Shown: in pieces, positions 1-12,266 of the stretch
Numbering within the stretch: the first letter of the stretch is position 1
How the letters are laid out: each line of letters opens with the position of its first letter
Assembly: GCA_902550555.1 (NCBI GenBank)
Contig: CACCZR010000003.1
Span: forward strand, 61,931 to 125,930
DNA length: 64,000 nucleotides
Source of the DNA: an uncultured SAR116 cluster alpha proteobacterium
GTDB taxonomy: Bacteria > Pseudomonadota > Alphaproteobacteria > Puniceispirillales > Marisalimonadaceae
Direction of reading: 5' to 3'
The notes under the pieces: generated by a model
What the model was told of the DNA's origin: nothing
Database searches by the model: none
What the model saw: the letters and a program-made list of their open reading frames with translations, nothing else
Position numbers and translations under genes: made by a program

Positions 1-467
1 GTCCCTGATCTAGATACAATTCCTATTTTTCCTGGTTTATGAATTGACCCAGGCATAATACCAATTTTACATTCTCCAGGAGTAATTATACCAGGACAAT
101 TTGGGCCTATAAGTCTTGAGGTAGAATCCCTCAGAAAATTCTTTACTCTTATCATATCCTGAACTGGTATACCCTCTGTAATACAAATAATTAATGGTAT
201 TTTTGCATCAATTGCCTCAATTATAGAGTCTGCAGCAAATGGTGGAGGAACATAAATAACTGAAGCATCTATTTCTAAATTCTCATTAGCTTCTTTAACT
301 GTATTAAATACTGGTAAATCTAAATGCCTCTTACCACCTTTACCTGGTGTCACACCCCCAACCATATTAGTACCATAAGCAATAGCTTGTTCAGAGTGAA
401 ATGTACCTTGGCCACCGGTAAAACCTTGACAAATAACTTTTGTATTTTTGTTGACTAAAATTGACAT
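1..467 (-). CDS. sucD: Succinate-CoA ligase alpha subunit, partial at window edge
   Basis: This is the N-terminal part of the ADP/GDP-forming succinyl-CoA synthetase alpha subunit, which makes succinate and ATP or GTP from succinyl-CoA in the TCA cycle. About 155 residues are visible and the gene runs off the left edge. The protein starts [10 protein letters not shown], followed by the CoA-binding Rossmann stretch [13 protein letters not shown] and GGVTPGKGG. Near the edge come CITEGIP and IGPNCPG, typical of this family. The ATG lies 3 bases after the sucC stop, so the two subunits are almost certainly co-translated. The active-site His falls outside the window. Confidence 0.95.
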   Translation of the reverse strand, partial: MSILVNKNTKVICQGFTGGQGTFHSEQAIAYGTNMVGGVTPGKGGKRHLDLPVFNTVKEANENLEIDASVIYVPPPFAADSIIEAIDAKIPLIICITEGIPVQDMIRVKNFLRDSTSRLIGPNCPGIITPGECKIGIMPGSIHKPGKIGIVSRSG

Positions 468-470
468 CTA

Positions 471-1634
471 TTATCCTTTTACAGCTTTAACTATTTTTTC
501 AGCTGCATCATCAAGATCATCTGCTGAAATAATTTGTAGATCAGATTTAGATAAAATCTCTTTTCCCTTCTCTACGTTTGTTCCTGAAAGTCTTACTACA
601 AGGGGTTTATCAAGGGCCAAATCACTAGCCGCTGCCACAACACCTTCTGCAATAATATCACATCTCATTATCCCACCGAATATATTTACTAATATACCTT
701 TAACAGCATCATCAGACAAAATTATCTTGAATGCTTCTTTAACTTTTTCTTTAGTAGCACTTCCACCTACATCTAAAAAATTTGCTGGTGATGAACCTTT
801 AAGATTGATGATATCCATAGTTGCCATGGCTAATCCAGCACCATTTACTAAACAACCAATTTCACCATCTAACTTTATGTATGCTAAATCAAATTTTTTA
901 GCTAATGTTTCAGAAGGCTCTTCTTCTGTTTCATCTTTAAGTTCCAAAACTTCTGATTGTCTAAATAAACTATTATTGTCAAAAGACATTTTTGCATCAA
1001 GTGCAATTAATTTATTTTCTTTTGAAAGCACAAGTGGATTTATCTCTACCAAGCTAGCATCTAAATCAACAAAAGTTTTATAAATTTTAGAAAAAAAACT
1101 ATAACTTTGTTTAAAAGCATCACCTGAGAGTTTTAGTCCGTTAGCAATAATTCTTGCATGAAATGGCATAAATCCACCTTTAGGATCAACCCTAACTTTA
1201 ATAATTTTCTCAGGAGTTTTTTCTGCTACTTCTTCAATATTAACTCCACCTTCAGTAGATGAAATTATAGAAATACACCCAGCGTTTCTATCAACTAAAA
1301 TTGAAAAGTAAAATTCTTTATCAATTTGACATCCATCTTCAATGTATAATCTTTGAACTTTTTTTCCTTTAGAACCAGTTTGAGGTGTAACTAACACTTT
1401 TCCTAAAATTTCTTCAGAGGCTTTTTCAACTTCTTCTATATTTTTTACAACTTTAACACCACCAGCTTTGCCTCTACCTCCTGCGTGAATTTGTGCTTTA
1501 ACAACATATACGGGACCAGGAAGTTTTTTTGCATTGGTAACTGCCTCTTCAACTGTGAAAGCTGGGTATCCATCTGGTACTGAAACACCAAATTTTCTCA
1601 GTAATCCTTTAGCTTGATGCTCGTGAATATTCAT
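471..1634 (-). CDS. sucC: Succinate-CoA ligase beta subunit
   Basis: This is the beta subunit of succinyl-CoA synthetase, which binds the nucleotide and partners with SucD. At 387 residues it has the usual length. An ATP-grasp domain fills the first half, with the glycine-rich [12 protein letters not shown] loop at about residues 50-61. A CoA-ligase domain fills the second half, with GGIMRCD near residue 320. It begins [12 protein letters not shown], the standard start of the family. The gene lies between mdh (12-base gap) and sucD (3-base gap) on the same strand, giving a mdh-sucC-sucD TCA unit. Confidence 0.97.
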   Translation of the reverse strand: MNIHEHQAKGLLRKFGVSVPDGYPAFTVEEAVTNAKKLPGPVYVVKAQIHAGGRGKAGGVKVVKNIEEVEKASEEILGKVLVTPQTGSKGKKVQRLYIEDGCQIDKEFYFSILVDRNAGCISIISSTEGGVNIEEVAEKTPEKIIKVRVDPKGGFMPFHARIIANGLKLSGDAFKQSYSFFSKIYKTFVDLDASLVEINPLVLSKENKLIALDAKMSFDNNSLFRQSEVLELKDETEEEPSETLAKKFDLAYIKLDGEIGCLVNGAGLAMATMDIINLKGSSPANFLDVGGSATKEKVKEAFKIILSDDAVKGILVNIFGGIMRCDIIAEGVVAAASDLALDKPLVVRLSGTNVEKGKEILSKSDLQIISADDLDDAAEKIVKAVKG

Positions 1635-1646
1635 AATTTATATTAC

Positions 1647-2618
<972 letters not shown>

Positions 2619-2665
2619 TTATCAGATACAATACTTCGTTTTGAATTATAATCAAGCTATCTAAG

Positions 2666-3733
2666 TTAATTTTCCACAACCTGAGACATTTCAAGTAATC
2701 TTGAAATCGTTCGACTAAACTCAAACTTCCATTCCGTTCCAGTATATAATTTTTTTATATCAACTTCTGATGTAGCGATTAAAAAGCATTTTCGGTCATA
2801 TAGTGCATCTATAAGCCAAATAAACCTTCTTGCTTCGTTATTTTGATTTTTTCCTAAACTAGGAATATTATTAATTAAAAATCCCTTAAATTTATCAGCT
2901 AATTCTACATAATCTGATGCAGCTAAGGGTTTTTCACATAAATCTTTAAAATCAAACGCTGCGATGCCACCTGCAGAATTAGGAATTCTAATTTTTCTAC
3001 CTGATATTATTATTTCTTCTTCCTTAACATTAAAACCTTGAGTTAATTGGCTAAATATTTTATTAGCAATATTTTCATTTGATAAATTTATTGGATTTAA
3101 CCAAGTTTTTTTACCTATAAGTAAAGATTTTCTCCAATCCTTTCCTTCCTTGATTTGAGATACTTCCATATTAAAATTAATTAAATCTATAAATGGTAAA
3201 AATCTGTCTCTGTGAAGTCCATTTTTATATAAATTTTCTGGAGGTTGATTAGAAGTTGTTACTAGAGTTAAACCTAATGAGAATAAACTTTTAAATAATC
3301 TATAGATAATCATTGCATCAGCAATGTCCCGGATTTCCATTTCGTCAAAACATAATAGTTTTGTTTTTTCTATAAATTTTTTTGCAAAAACCTGGACGGG
3401 ATCAATATTTTTATTTTTTTGGCCTATAGAATATATTTTAGAATGAACTTCTTTCATAAAATCGTGGAAATGAATTCTTCTCTTATGCTCTAATCTAATA
3501 TTTTCAAAAAAAATATCCATGATCATTGATTTTCCTCTTCCAACTCCTCCATAAATATAAAGACCTTTAAATTCACTAGATTTGTTAAAAAATGGAAAAG
3601 AAAACTTTTTGGAGTTTTGCTCTAAATCTATTGCAAGTTTATCTAAATTTTCACTAATAAATTTTTGACCTTCATCAAGGTCTATTTTCATATTCTTTGC
3701 TATTTCAAAGATTGTATCTCTTTGACCATTCAC
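2666..3733 (-). CDS. zapE: Cell division protein ZapE / AFG1-like ATPase
   Basis: This is a member of the AFG1/LACE1 ATPase family; E. coli ZapE helps the Z-ring constrict, and mitochondrial AFG1 acts in respiratory-complex quality control. Walker A GGVGRGKS is at residues 62-69 and the Walker B region LLCFDEMEI is at about 126-134, followed by TTSNQPP (sensor region). Length 355 is normal. It sits between sdhB and mdh with gaps of 19 and about 60 bases, an arrangement often seen in alphaproteobacteria that suits a role tied to respiration. The family assignment is firm; the physiological role here is inferred. Confidence 0.9.
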   Translation of the reverse strand: MNGQRDTIFEIAKNMKIDLDEGQKFISENLDKLAIDLEQNSKKFSFPFFNKSSEFKGLYIYGGVGRGKSMIMDIFFENIRLEHKRRIHFHDFMKEVHSKIYSIGQKNKNIDPVQVFAKKFIEKTKLLCFDEMEIRDIADAMIIYRLFKSLFSLGLTLVTTSNQPPENLYKNGLHRDRFLPFIDLINFNMEVSQIKEGKDWRKSLLIGKKTWLNPINLSNENIANKIFSQLTQGFNVKEEEIIISGRKIRIPNSAGGIAAFDFKDLCEKPLAASDYVELADKFKGFLINNIPSLGKNQNNEARRFIWLIDALYDRKCFLIATSEVDIKKLYTGTEWKFEFSRTISRLLEMSQVVEN

Positions 3734-3752
3734 AAATAAACCTTAAAAAGAA

Positions 3753-4529
3753 TTAAGTTTCTAATTGAAGTTTTTTAATTTCACCAATAGCTTTTGCAGG
3801 ATTTAAACCTTTAGGACACGTTTTAGTACAATTCATAATTGTATGACACCTATAAAGCTTAAAAGAGTCTTGTAGATCTTTAAGCCTCTCTTCTTTAGCT
3901 TCATCTCTACTATCTGCAATCCATCTATAAGCTTGAAGTAGTGCAGCAGGTCCTAAATACTTATCACCATTCCACCAATAAGACGGACATGATGTTGAAC
4001 AAGAAAAACAAAGTACACATTCCCAAAGTCCATCAAGCTTTTCTCTTTCTTTAGGTGATTGATGTCTTTCGCTTCCTTCATTTGGTTTATTTTCAGTTTG
4101 TAACCACGGCTTAATTGATGTTAATTGCTTGTATGCATCCGTAAGATCTGGCACTAAATCTTTTATAACAGGCATGTGTGGTAATGGATATATATTTACT
4201 GATCCTTTTACATCTTCAATTGATTTCAAACAAGCTAGAGTGTTTGTTCCATCCACATTCATTGAACATGATCCACATATTCCTTCTCTACATGATCTCC
4301 TAAATGTAAGGGATGAATCTACTTCATCTTTTATTTTTATTAAGGCATCCAAAACCATTGGACCACATTCATCCATATCTATTGTATATGTGTCTATTCT
4401 TGGGTTATCGTCATCATCAGGTGACCATCTATAAATGTTAAACACCTTTTTATTTTCAGACTTACCCTTATATGGAAAATTTTTACCTTCTTCTACTTTT
4501 GAGTTTTTTGGTAAACTAAACTCAGCCAT
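3753..4529 (-). CDS. sdhB: Succinate dehydrogenase iron-sulfur subunit
   Basis: This is the electron-transfer subunit of complex II, carrying [2Fe-2S], [4Fe-4S] and [3Fe-4S] clusters from the flavin to ubiquinone. The plant-type ferredoxin cysteines are C80, C85, C88 and C100. The second cluster group starts at C171 with [12 protein letters not shown], and the third is [17 protein letters not shown] near the C-terminus. Length 258 is normal. It faces the cytoplasm, bound to SdhC/SdhD. The sdhA stop and sdhB start are 14 bases apart. Confidence 0.97.
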   Translation of the reverse strand: MAEFSLPKNSKVEEGKNFPYKGKSENKKVFNIYRWSPDDDDNPRIDTYTIDMDECGPMVLDALIKIKDEVDSSLTFRRSCREGICGSCSMNVDGTNTLACLKSIEDVKGSVNIYPLPHMPVIKDLVPDLTDAYKQLTSIKPWLQTENKPNEGSERHQSPKEREKLDGLWECVLCFSCSTSCPSYWWNGDKYLGPAALLQAYRWIADSRDEAKEERLKDLQDSFKLYRCHTIMNCTKTCPKGLNPAKAIGEIKKLQLET

Positions 4530-4543
4530 TAATTACTCCTTAA

Positions 4544-6334
4544 TTAATAAACCCTTGCAACTGGGGGAATTGATTTAACTTCATTAGATAATGTATTCAG
4601 ATTAACATCTCTATAAGATAATTTAGATTTGTTTGATTTGTCTAACCACATGACTGTATGTTTCATCCAATCTTTATCATCTCTATTAGGGAAATCCTCA
4701 TGGGCGTGTGCACCGCGTGATTCTTTTCTTTGGTCAGCTGATCTCATAGTAACAATCGCTTGTTGCATTAAGTTTTCTAACTCAAGTGATTCAATCAAAT
4801 CAGTATTGAAAATTAATGATTTATCTTTAATGCTTACATTTTTCATATCCATACTAATCTTATCTATTTTTTGCACCCCTTCATGAAGGGAATCATTTGA
4901 CCTAAATACAGCTGCATGCTTTTGCATAGCATTTTGCATTGCTGATCTGACTTCTCCTACTGAAGCATCTCCTTTTGAGTAACGAACCTTATCAAGACGA
5001 TCAATTATTTTATCAGTAGCATCTTTATCTATTGATGAGTGTTTTTGATTTTTTTTCAAAGTATCCTCTGTTCTCATAGCTGCAGCTCTTCCAAAAACAA
5101 CTATATCTAAAAGTGAATTTGTTCCTAATCTATTTGCTCCATGAACTGAAACACAGGCAGCTTCCCCAATAGCCATCAATCCTGGAACAACCTTATGCTG
5201 ATCATCATCTATAGGTGATAAAACCTCACCATGAAAATTTGTTGGTATTCCACCCATATTATAATGAACTGTTGGTAAAACTGGGATAGGCTCTTTAGTT
5301 ACATCTACACCACAGAAAATCTTTGCTGTTTCACTAATACCAGGTAATCTTGTATGTAAGGTCTCAGGGTCAATATGATGGAGGTGCAGATTTATATGGT
5401 CTTTTTTTGGACCTATACCCCTACCTTCATTTATTTCTATTGTCATAGCACGAGATACAACATCTCTACTCGCCAAGTCTTTAGCTGTAGGAGCATACCT
5501 CTCCATAAACCTCTCACCTTCAGAATTTGTTAAATATCCACCTTCTCCTCTTGCGCCCTCTGTAATTAATACACCAGCTCCATAAACTCCTGTAGGATGA
5601 AATTGGACAAACTCCATATCTTGCAATGGTAATCCAGCTCTTAAAACCATAGCATTTCCATCACCTGTACATGTGTGTGCTGAAGTACAAGAAAAATAAA
5701 CTCTTCCATAACCTCCTGTGGCCAGGACTGTTTTATGTGCTCTAAATCTATGAAGTTTACCATCTTCTAAACTTATTGCCATTACTCCTTTACAAGCACC
5801 ATTTTTATCCATGATTAAATCTAAAGCGTAATATTCAATAAAAAACTCAGCGTTATGTTTCAAACATTGTTGATAAAGAGTATGAAGAATAGCATGCCCT
5901 GTTCTATCAGCAGCTGCACAAGCTCTTCTAGCCATGCTTTTTCCATAATCTAAAGTGTGACCACCAAAAGGTCTTTGATAAATTTTTCCTTCATCTGTTC
6001 TAGAAAACGGAACACCAAAATTCTCTAATTCAATAACTGAAGGAATAGCATTTTTACACATATACTCTATAGAATCTTGATCACCTAACCAGTCTGATCC
6101 CTTAACGGTATCATACATATGATATTTCCAGTTATCATCTTCTCCCATATTATTTAACGCAGCACCAATTCCTCCTTGTGCAGCAACAGTATGGCTTCTA
6201 GTTGGAAAAACTTTAGTAATACAGGCAGTTTTAAATCCTTTTTGAACCATTCCTACCGTAGCCCTTAAACCTGCACCTCCTGCACCTACTACTAAAACAT
6301 CATGTTCGTGGTCAATAACTTCGTAATTTTTCAT
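4544..6334 (-). CDS. sdhA: Succinate dehydrogenase flavoprotein subunit
   Basis: This catalytic subunit of complex II oxidises succinate to fumarate. An N-terminal FAD-binding GAGGAGLRA lies at about residues 17-25. The His that attaches FAD covalently is H48 in the SHTVAAQGG motif. Further conserved pieces are [16 protein letters not shown] and [13 protein letters not shown]. Length 596 matches the family. It sits in the order sdhC-sdhD-sdhA-sdhB, as in other alphaproteobacteria, 19 bases after sdhD. Confidence 0.98.
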   Translation of the reverse strand: MKNYEVIDHEHDVLVVGAGGAGLRATVGMVQKGFKTACITKVFPTRSHTVAAQGGIGAALNNMGEDDNWKYHMYDTVKGSDWLGDQDSIEYMCKNAIPSVIELENFGVPFSRTDEGKIYQRPFGGHTLDYGKSMARRACAAADRTGHAILHTLYQQCLKHNAEFFIEYYALDLIMDKNGACKGVMAISLEDGKLHRFRAHKTVLATGGYGRVYFSCTSAHTCTGDGNAMVLRAGLPLQDMEFVQFHPTGVYGAGVLITEGARGEGGYLTNSEGERFMERYAPTAKDLASRDVVSRAMTIEINEGRGIGPKKDHINLHLHHIDPETLHTRLPGISETAKIFCGVDVTKEPIPVLPTVHYNMGGIPTNFHGEVLSPIDDDQHKVVPGLMAIGEAACVSVHGANRLGTNSLLDIVVFGRAAAMRTEDTLKKNQKHSSIDKDATDKIIDRLDKVRYSKGDASVGEVRSAMQNAMQKHAAVFRSNDSLHEGVQKIDKISMDMKNVSIKDKSLIFNTDLIESLELENLMQQAIVTMRSADQRKESRGAHAHEDFPNRDDKDWMKHTVMWLDKSNKSKLSYRDVNLNTLSNEVKSIPPVARVY

Positions 6335-6353
6335 TAAGTGATCCTTTATCTAT

Positions 6354-6719
6354 CTATTTAATATATATATTAATTACTGATCCAAAAGAAACTATAAATA
6401 AGAAAAAAATAATTAATTTTGAAAAATTGAGTAAAAATGCACGAGATTTAATCTCTGAAATATAATCTTCTATTACAACTTGAATGCCTAGAGATGAATG
6501 ATAAAAAATAGATGCAAACATAGAAATAATCAAAATACAATTTATAGGGCTTTTAACCCACTCTGTAACAGAGTAATAGCTGTAATCAGAAAATGTAACA
6601 AGAGAATAAACGAACCAAATTATCAAAGGCATATTAATTATTGCAGATATTCTTTGAAATTTCCAATGGGGAATCCCATTATGAAAATCGCTATTAAATC
6701 TTTTATTATTTAAAGACAT
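6354..6719 (-). CDS. sdhD: Succinate dehydrogenase membrane anchor subunit
   Basis: This is the second membrane anchor of complex II; with SdhC it binds heme b and forms the ubiquinone site. Its 121 residues hold three hydrophobic helices. The motif HSSLGIQVVIEDY near the end of helix 2 is the heme-ligand and quinone-site region typical of alphaproteobacterial SdhD. The gene starts 3 bases after the sdhC stop, so the two anchors are likely translationally coupled. Anchor subunits diverge quickly, so the call rests on this motif and on position. Confidence 0.93.
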   Translation of the reverse strand: MSLNNKRFNSDFHNGIPHWKFQRISAIINMPLIIWFVYSLVTFSDYSYYSVTEWVKSPINCILIISMFASIFYHSSLGIQVVIEDYISEIKSRAFLLNFSKLIIFFLFIVSFGSVINIYIK

Positions 6720-6722
6720 TTT

Positions 6723-7097
6723 TTATAGCACCAAATACCAAATTAAAGTTGTTAATGAAAAAGACACAATTAAAACAGCTAATCCACTTTTATGAACAGT
6801 TTCAATCTCATAGCCGTAGCCTGCATCCCAAAATAGGTGCCTTATTCCATTACAAAAATGATAATTCAAAGCAAATGTAAACCCAAACAAAATTAAAAGT
6901 CCAAACCAAGATTTTATAAACAATGAAAAATATTCAAAATATTCTTCTCCCAATGAAAGAGTAAATATCCATGCTACTAATAAAATAAGTCCAAATGTCA
7001 AAGCGACACCCGTAATCCTATGAAATATTGATAACACAGATGTTATTTGAGGTTTATAAACTTGTAAATGCGGTGATATTGGTCTTTCTTTGGCCAT
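6723..7097 (-). CDS. sdhC: Succinate dehydrogenase cytochrome b556 subunit
   Basis: This is the first membrane anchor of complex II. Its 124 residues start with the family signature RPISPHLQVYKPQ, then SILHRITG-like SIFHRITG at the quinone site, three hydrophobic helices, and HFCNGIRHLFWD, where the His is the heme b ligand. It is the first gene of sdhCDAB. An AAGGA ribosome-binding site stands about 7 bases before the ATG, and a good promoter with an inverted repeat lies just upstream (see 7117-7144). Confidence 0.95.
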   Translation of the reverse strand: MAKERPISPHLQVYKPQITSVLSIFHRITGVALTFGLILLVAWIFTLSLGEEYFEYFSLFIKSWFGLLILFGFTFALNYHFCNGIRHLFWDAGYGYEIETVHKSGLAVLIVSFSLTTLIWYLVL

Positions 7098-7116
7098 TTA
7101 AAATTCCTTAATTTTA

Positions 7117-7144
7117 TATATATACATTAAAAATAATGTATCAA
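7117..7144 (-). promoter_or_regulatory. Candidate sdhCDAB promoter
   Basis: On the minus strand TTGATA (7144-7139) is followed after 16 bases by TATATA (7122-7117), close to the sigma-70 consensus. Transcription would start about 12 bases before the sdhC ATG, just ahead of the AAGGA site. The gap before sdhC is 65 bases, long for this genome, which supports a promoter here. In such AT-rich DNA a -10 match alone means little; the -35, spacing and position make this one better than most. Confidence 0.5.
7122..7141. promoter_or_regulatory. Perfect 8-bp inverted repeat in the sdhC promoter, possible operator
   Basis: ATACATTA and TAATGTAT are exact reverse complements separated by AAAA. The 20-base dyad fills the spacer between the -35 and -10 boxes of the likely sdhC promoter, where a repressor dimer would block RNA polymerase. 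It is not followed by a T run on the minus strand, so it is a poor terminator for the upstream exporter gene. The regulator is unknown. Confidence 0.4.
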
Positions 7145-7162
7145 TTATTAAATGTTATTATT

Positions 7163-8083
7163 TCAAATTCTCGCGTAAATAACTAATAAAATTGATATAA
7201 TTAACATGCAAATTCCAAATATTTCAGTTCTTTGAACTTTTTCTTTAAAAAAGATGATTGATATAATAATAGAAAATATTAATTCAATCTGACCTACTGC
7301 TCTCACTTCTGCTGCAGTGGCTAAAGCAAAAGCCAAAAACCATCCAGCCGTAGCACCACTTCCACAAATTCCCGCTGGTAAAGATTTTTTCCAAAATTGA
7401 AAAACTAACCTTAATTCATTTCGTTTATAATAATATAACCAAATACCCATCATTATTGATTGAATAAATACAGCCAGAATAGATAAATAAATTGTGGCAT
7501 CTAGTATGTGACCCTCGACGTTAATTATTGCCATTCTATAACCGACAGTAGAACCGGCTAAAATTAAACCCGTCAAAACTCCAAATAATGTTGAAAAAGT
7601 AAAAAATGATTTACTAATTTTAATAAAAACATCATTTATATTTGTAGTTTCTTTTGCAACAGAAAGGAAAATTACAGCGAAAACACCTAAAATAATTCCA
7701 AAATTAATTATTGGCAGAAAAACAATATTCAAAATAAAAATTTCAATTAATGCTGCAAATAATACTTCTGTTTTTGAAAAGGCAATACCTGCAGCAAAGT
7801 TTCTAAAAGAAAAAATTATCATCAATAGCAGTGTAAATAATACCTGACAAAGAGCGCCAATAAAGCAATAAAAAATCGCTAAATTATTTAATTTTGGAAT
7901 TTCATTTTTCAGAATAAAAAACCAAAATATAAATATTAAAAATGTAAATGGAAGTGCATATATAAACCTAATATATGTAGCTCCAAATTTACCAATATCG
8001 GGTATCATTCTTTTTTGAAAAGCAGATCTAAAAGTTTGTAGTGCTGCTGCAAAAATTGCCACAAAAATCCACAAATAATCCAT
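7163..8083 (-). CDS. EamA/DMT-family transporter
   Basis: This is an inner-membrane permease of the drug/metabolite transporter superfamily, with about ten hydrophobic helices in 306 residues arranged as two EamA repeats (roughly 1-145 and 155-306). The second repeat ends with the typical AVGQIELIFSIIISIIFFKE stretch. No substrate can be read from sequence; relatives export amino acids and metabolites. It lies 9 bases after asd and closes the leuCDB-asd run, so an amino-acid-related substrate is possible, but that is inference from context. Confidence 0.85.
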   Translation of the reverse strand: MDYLWIFVAIFAAALQTFRSAFQKRMIPDIGKFGATYIRFIYALPFTFLIFIFWFFILKNEIPKLNNLAIFYCFIGALCQVLFTLLLMIIFSFRNFAAGIAFSKTEVLFAALIEIFILNIVFLPIINFGIILGVFAVIFLSVAKETTNINDVFIKISKSFFTFSTLFGVLTGLILAGSTVGYRMAIINVEGHILDATIYLSILAVFIQSIMMGIWLYYYKRNELRLVFQFWKKSLPAGICGSGATAGWFLAFALATAAEVRAVGQIELIFSIIISIIFFKEKVQRTEIFGICMLIISILLVIYARI

Positions 8084-8092
8084 AAGTAATTT

Positions 8093-9118
8093 CTACTTTT
8101 GAGAGACTAATTTTTTTGAAATTAATAGTTCAGCAATTTGAACTGCATTTAGAGCAGCTCCTTTTCTTAGATTGTCTGAAACACACCAAAAAACCAAATT
8201 ATTTTTATCAAAATTATTTTGCCTGATCCTGCTAATGTAAACATCATCTTCTCCAGCTACTTCAGCTGGAGTCACATAACCTTCATCTGCCCTATGATCA
8301 ACTACCGTAACACCATTAGCTTTTCTTAATATACTTCTCGCTTTTTCTTCATTAATTTCTTTTTCGCATTCTATAAATATTGCTTCACTATGACCTATAA
8401 AAACCGGAACTCTAACACAATGGGCTGTTACTTGAATATTTTTATCTAAAATTTTATTTGTCTCAACAGACATTTTCCATTCTTCTTTAGTTGAGCCATC
8501 ATCCATAAATACGTCTATATGCGGAATAACATTGAATGATATTTTTTTTGTAAACTGTTCAGGAATAGATGAATCATTAACATACACGCCTTTAGTTTGA
8601 TTAAATAATTCATCCATAGCCGCTTTGCCAGCGCCAGAAACAGCTTGATATGTCGAAACAAAAACTTTTTTTATTGTAAATTCTTTATGTAAAGGACTTA
8701 AAGCTGTCACCATTTGTATAGTGGAACAATTTGGATTCGCTATAATATTTTTCTTCTTAAAATCCGAAACATCGTTAGGATTTACTTCAGGAACAATTAA
8801 AGGAACATCTTTATCCATTCTAAAAAATGACGAGTTATCTATAACGATACATTTTTTTTTCCCCGCAATAGGAGCAAATTTTTTTGATACATTTGAACCA
8901 GCTGAAAATAAAGCGATGTCAGCTTTACTAAAATCAAAATCTTCAAGTGCTTCTACTTTGAGTACTTTGTCCTCACCAAAAGAAACCTCTTTACCTAATG
9001 AAGATTTTGAAGCCAATGCATAGACATTTTTACAAGGGAACTTTCTATAAGAAAGAGTCTCCAACATTTCTCTTCCAACAGCGCCTGTTGAACCTACGAT
9101 TGCTATATTATAACTCAT
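8093..9118 (-). CDS. asd: Aspartate-semialdehyde dehydrogenase
   Basis: It reduces aspartyl phosphate to aspartate semialdehyde, the branch point to lysine/diaminopimelate, threonine and methionine. The N-terminal NADP-binding motif is [10 protein letters not shown], the catalytic Cys is C131 in NPNCSTIQM, and the substrate region is [15 protein letters not shown]. Length 341 is normal. Its ATG overlaps the leuB stop by 4 bases (ATGA), so translation is coupled to the leucine genes. Confidence 0.97.
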   Translation of the reverse strand: MSYNIAIVGSTGAVGREMLETLSYRKFPCKNVYALASKSSLGKEVSFGEDKVLKVEALEDFDFSKADIALFSAGSNVSKKFAPIAGKKKCIVIDNSSFFRMDKDVPLIVPEVNPNDVSDFKKKNIIANPNCSTIQMVTALSPLHKEFTIKKVFVSTYQAVSGAGKAAMDELFNQTKGVYVNDSSIPEQFTKKISFNVIPHIDVFMDDGSTKEEWKMSVETNKILDKNIQVTAHCVRVPVFIGHSEAIFIECEKEINEEKARSILRKANGVTVVDHRADEGYVTPAEVAGEDDVYISRIRQNNFDKNNLVFWCVSDNLRKGAALNAVQIAELLISKKLVSQK

Positions 9119-10233
9119 TTGTCAGTTAAGTCTGTCATTTTATTTATAATGACATCTGTCATTTCTGAAGTACCTACTACTTTTTCATTTTTACTTGCTA
9201 AATCTTTAGTTCTGTATCCCTCGTCCAATGTTAATGAAATAGCTTTTTCAAGAAGTTCTGCTTCTTTATTTAGTTCAAAAGAATATCTTAAAAGCATTGA
9301 AAAACTTAAAATTTGAGCTATTGGATTAACAATGCCTTTCCCTGCAATGTCAGGCGCAGATCCGTGAACAGGTTCATACATTGCATATCTTTTTCCAGTT
9401 ATTTCATCTTTAGATCCAAGGCTAGCAGATGGGAGCATTCCTAAAGATCCAGTAAGCATTGCAGAAGTATCTGAGAGAATATCACCGAATAGATTATCTG
9501 TTACAATTACATCAAACTGTTTAGGATCTCTTACTAATTGCATTGCACAATTATCAGCATACATATGGTTAAGTGAAATTTCTTTCCCTTCATTTTCATA
9601 AAGAGAGGACATAACTTCTTTCCATAAAACTCCTGACATCATTACATTAGATTTTTCAACAGATGTAACTTTTTTATTTCTAAATTTAGCCAAATCAAAC
9701 GCAACTCTTCCAATTCTTTCAATTTCTCTAGTCGTGTAAAGATTAGTATCAAAACCTTTTTTTTCACCATTAGATAAATCTTCAATACCTCTTGGTTCAG
9801 CAAAATAAATACCACCTGTGAGTTCTCTTACAATCAAAATATCTAAACCTGAAACAATTTCTTTTTTTAAGGTTGATGAATTTGCTAATGCAGGAAAAAC
9901 CATTGCAGGCCTTAAATTTGCAAAAAGATCCATCTCTTTTCTTAATTTAAGAAGACCATTTTCTGGTCTTTTATCAAATGAAACTTTATCATATTGTGGT
10001 CCACCTACCGAACCGAATAATATAGCATCTGCAGACATTGCATCTGCCAAGGTTTCATCTGTTAAGGGAACTCCAAACTTATCATAAGATGCTCCTCCGA
10101 CTAAACCCTCATCTAGATCAAATGATAAATTTAAATTACCTTCAAACCATTTTATTATTCTTGTTGTTTCATTTACAACTTCTGGACCTACTCCATCACC
10201 TGCTAGTAACATTATTTTTTTATTATTTTTCAT
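9115..10233 (-). CDS. leuB: 3-isopropylmalate dehydrogenase
   Basis: It catalyses the NAD-dependent oxidative decarboxylation of 3-isopropylmalate, the third step of leucine synthesis. Typical motifs are [12 protein letters not shown] at the N-terminus, [20 protein letters not shown], the metal-binding [11 protein letters not shown] and [15 protein letters not shown] near the C-terminus. Length 372 fits the family. It follows leuD by 9 bases and overlaps asd by 4, giving leuC-leuD-leuB-asd in one unit. Confidence 0.97.
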   Translation of the reverse strand: MKNNKKIMLLAGDGVGPEVVNETTRIIKWFEGNLNLSFDLDEGLVGGASYDKFGVPLTDETLADAMSADAILFGSVGGPQYDKVSFDKRPENGLLKLRKEMDLFANLRPAMVFPALANSSTLKKEIVSGLDILIVRELTGGIYFAEPRGIEDLSNGEKKGFDTNLYTTREIERIGRVAFDLAKFRNKKVTSVEKSNVMMSGVLWKEVMSSLYENEGKEISLNHMYADNCAMQLVRDPKQFDVIVTDNLFGDILSDTSAMLTGSLGMLPSASLGSKDEITGKRYAMYEPVHGSAPDIAGKGIVNPIAQILSFSMLLRYSFELNKEAELLEKAISLTLDEGYRTKDLASKNEKVVGTSEMTDVIINKMTDLTDK

Positions 10234-10242
10234 AATTAAATT

Positions 10243-10848
10243 TTACAGCCAAGGATGTTTAGTACTTCGGCTTTCTTCAAAAGACTTGATTTTATTTTCA
10301 TGAAGTTCCGTTAGACCAATATCATCTAATCCTTCTAGCAGGCATTTCTTCCTAAATGGATCAATTTTAAATTTAATCTTTCCTCCATTTGGTCTTCTAA
10401 TTTCTTGATTTTCCAAGTCAATTTCTATTTCAGGGTTTTCTTTGTCTTTTGCATCTTCTAAAAGCGCATCTCTTTCATCTTTTGTCACCATGATAGGTAA
10501 AAGACCATTCTTAAAAGAATTATTGTAAAAAATATCTGCAAACGAAGTTGATATGATACATTTTATACCAAAGTCTTTAAGCGCCCATGGCGCATGTTCT
10601 CTACTTGAACCACATCCAAAATTATCACCAGCAATCAATATGTTACTTTTGTCATATGGCTTTTGATTTAAAACAAAATTAGGATTTTCTGAACCATCTT
10701 TTTTATATCTCATCTCGTCAAATACGTGTTTGCCCAAGCCAGTTCTTTTAATTGTTGTTAAAAACTGTTTTGGAATTATTTTATCAGTGTCAACATTAAG
10801 AATATTAAACGGAGCTGCAATTCCTTTGAATGTGCTAAATTTCTCCAT
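10243..10848 (-). CDS. leuD: 3-isopropylmalate dehydratase small subunit
   Basis: This is the small subunit of isopropylmalate isomerase, which swings over the substrate bound by LeuC. It has the swivel-domain signatures [22 protein letters not shown] near the start and [14 protein letters not shown] in the middle. Length 201 is typical. Its ATG begins on the base after the leuC stop codon, the closest possible junction, which fits equal production of the two subunits. Confidence 0.97.
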   Translation of the reverse strand: MEKFSTFKGIAAPFNILNVDTDKIIPKQFLTTIKRTGLGKHVFDEMRYKKDGSENPNFVLNQKPYDKSNILIAGDNFGCGSSREHAPWALKDFGIKCIISTSFADIFYNNSFKNGLLPIMVTKDERDALLEDAKDKENPEIEIDLENQEIRRPNGGKIKFKIDPFRKKCLLEGLDDIGLTELHENKIKSFEESRSTKHPWL

Positions 10849-12249
10849 CTATGTCACATTTCTAGGATCAGTTAATTTTCCAGTTATCGCAGAAGCAGCT
10901 GCAATTTCTGGGCTTACCAAATGTGTTCTTCCACCTTTACCTTGTCTGCCTTCAAAATTTCTATTTGACGTACTTGCACATCTGTCGCCTTCATTTAACT
11001 TATCAGAATTCATGGCAAGGCACATTGAACAACCTGGCTCTCGCCATTCAAACCCAGCATGCTTGAATATAACATCAAGACCTTCTTCTTCGGCTTGTTT
11101 CTTAACAAGACCGGAACCCGGCACAACCAATGCTTTAACATAAGAAGAAACTTTTTTTCCTTTAATAATTTTAGCTGCTGACCTTATATCTTCTATTCTT
11201 GAATTAGTACATGAACCAATAAAGACAGTATTTATTTCAACATCACTTATTTTTTGGCCAGGAGTTAACCCCATATATTCTATAGATCTTTTAATTTTGT
11301 TTTGTTTGACTTCATCAGAAATTTTATCTGGATTTGGTACAGTGCCATCAATACTTACTATTTCTTCAGGGCTAGTGCCCCATGTAATAGTTTGTGTTAC
11401 TTTAGTTGCATCAATGTCTACAATCTTATCAAACTTTGCCCCGGAGTCAGAGGGTAGAGTTTTCCACCAACTAACTGCTTTGTCCCAATCTTCGTTTTTT
11501 GGAGCCATTGGCTTTTCATAAAGATAGTTAAATGTAATATCATCTGGAGCTATCATTCCTGCTCTTGCACCTGCTTCTATAGACATATTACATATAGTCA
11601 TTCTGCTTTCCATTGACATATCTCTAAGCGCATTTCCGGAATATTCAATTACACAACCGGTTCCACCAGCTGTTCCAATTTTTCCAATAATATAAAGTAT
11701 CAAATCTTTGGATGTAACAATTTTGTCAAGATTACCATTAATATTAATGAGCATATTCATAGCTTTTTTCTGAATTAATGTTTGAGTAGCTAAAACATGT
11801 TCTACTTCAGAAGTTCCAATTCCAAAAGCTAAAGAACCAAAAGCTCCGTGAGTTGCTGTATGGCTATCTCCACAAACAATTGTCATGCCTGGCTGAGTAA
11901 ATCCTTGTTCTGGTCCAATAACGTGCACAATACCTTGTCGAGTATCATTCATGTTAAAATAAGGTATTTGAAATTCTTCAACATTTTTATCAAGTTCTTC
12001 AACTTGAATACGAGAGTCTTCTTCTTTAATTCCTAATCCTCTATCTAAAGTAGGCACATTATGATCTGCAACTGCAAGTGTTCTTTTAGGCGAATTAACT
12101 TTTCTATTGGATAACCTTAATCCTTCAAAAGCCTGAGGACTAGTTACTTCATGTACTAAATGTCGATCAATATATATTAAAGATGTACCATCATCTTGTT
12201 CATTAATTAAATGACTTTGCCAAATTTTATCATAAAGAGTTTTAGACAC
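10849..12249 (-). CDS. leuC: 3-isopropylmalate dehydratase large subunit
   Basis: This aconitase-family subunit carries the [4Fe-4S] cluster that isomerises 2-isopropylmalate to 3-isopropylmalate. The cluster cysteines are in [12 protein letters not shown] and in [25 protein letters not shown] is the conserved substrate-binding segment. Length 466 is normal. It follows rplS by 17 bases on the same strand, so leucine synthesis appears to be read through from the ribosomal operon unless a promoter hides in rplS. Confidence 0.97.
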   Translation of the reverse strand: MSKTLYDKIWQSHLINEQDDGTSLIYIDRHLVHEVTSPQAFEGLRLSNRKVNSPKRTLAVADHNVPTLDRGLGIKEEDSRIQVEELDKNVEEFQIPYFNMNDTRQGIVHVIGPEQGFTQPGMTIVCGDSHTATHGAFGSLAFGIGTSEVEHVLATQTLIQKKAMNMLININGNLDKIVTSKDLILYIIGKIGTAGGTGCVIEYSGNALRDMSMESRMTICNMSIEAGARAGMIAPDDITFNYLYEKPMAPKNEDWDKAVSWWKTLPSDSGAKFDKIVDIDATKVTQTITWGTSPEEIVSIDGTVPNPDKISDEVKQNKIKRSIEYMGLTPGQKISDVEINTVFIGSCTNSRIEDIRSAAKIIKGKKVSSYVKALVVPGSGLVKKQAEEEGLDVIFKHAGFEWREPGCSMCLAMNSDKLNEGDRCASTSNRNFEGRQGKGGRTHLVSPEIAAASAITGKLTDPRNVT

Positions 12250-12266
12250 TAGTTAAACTCACTAAA

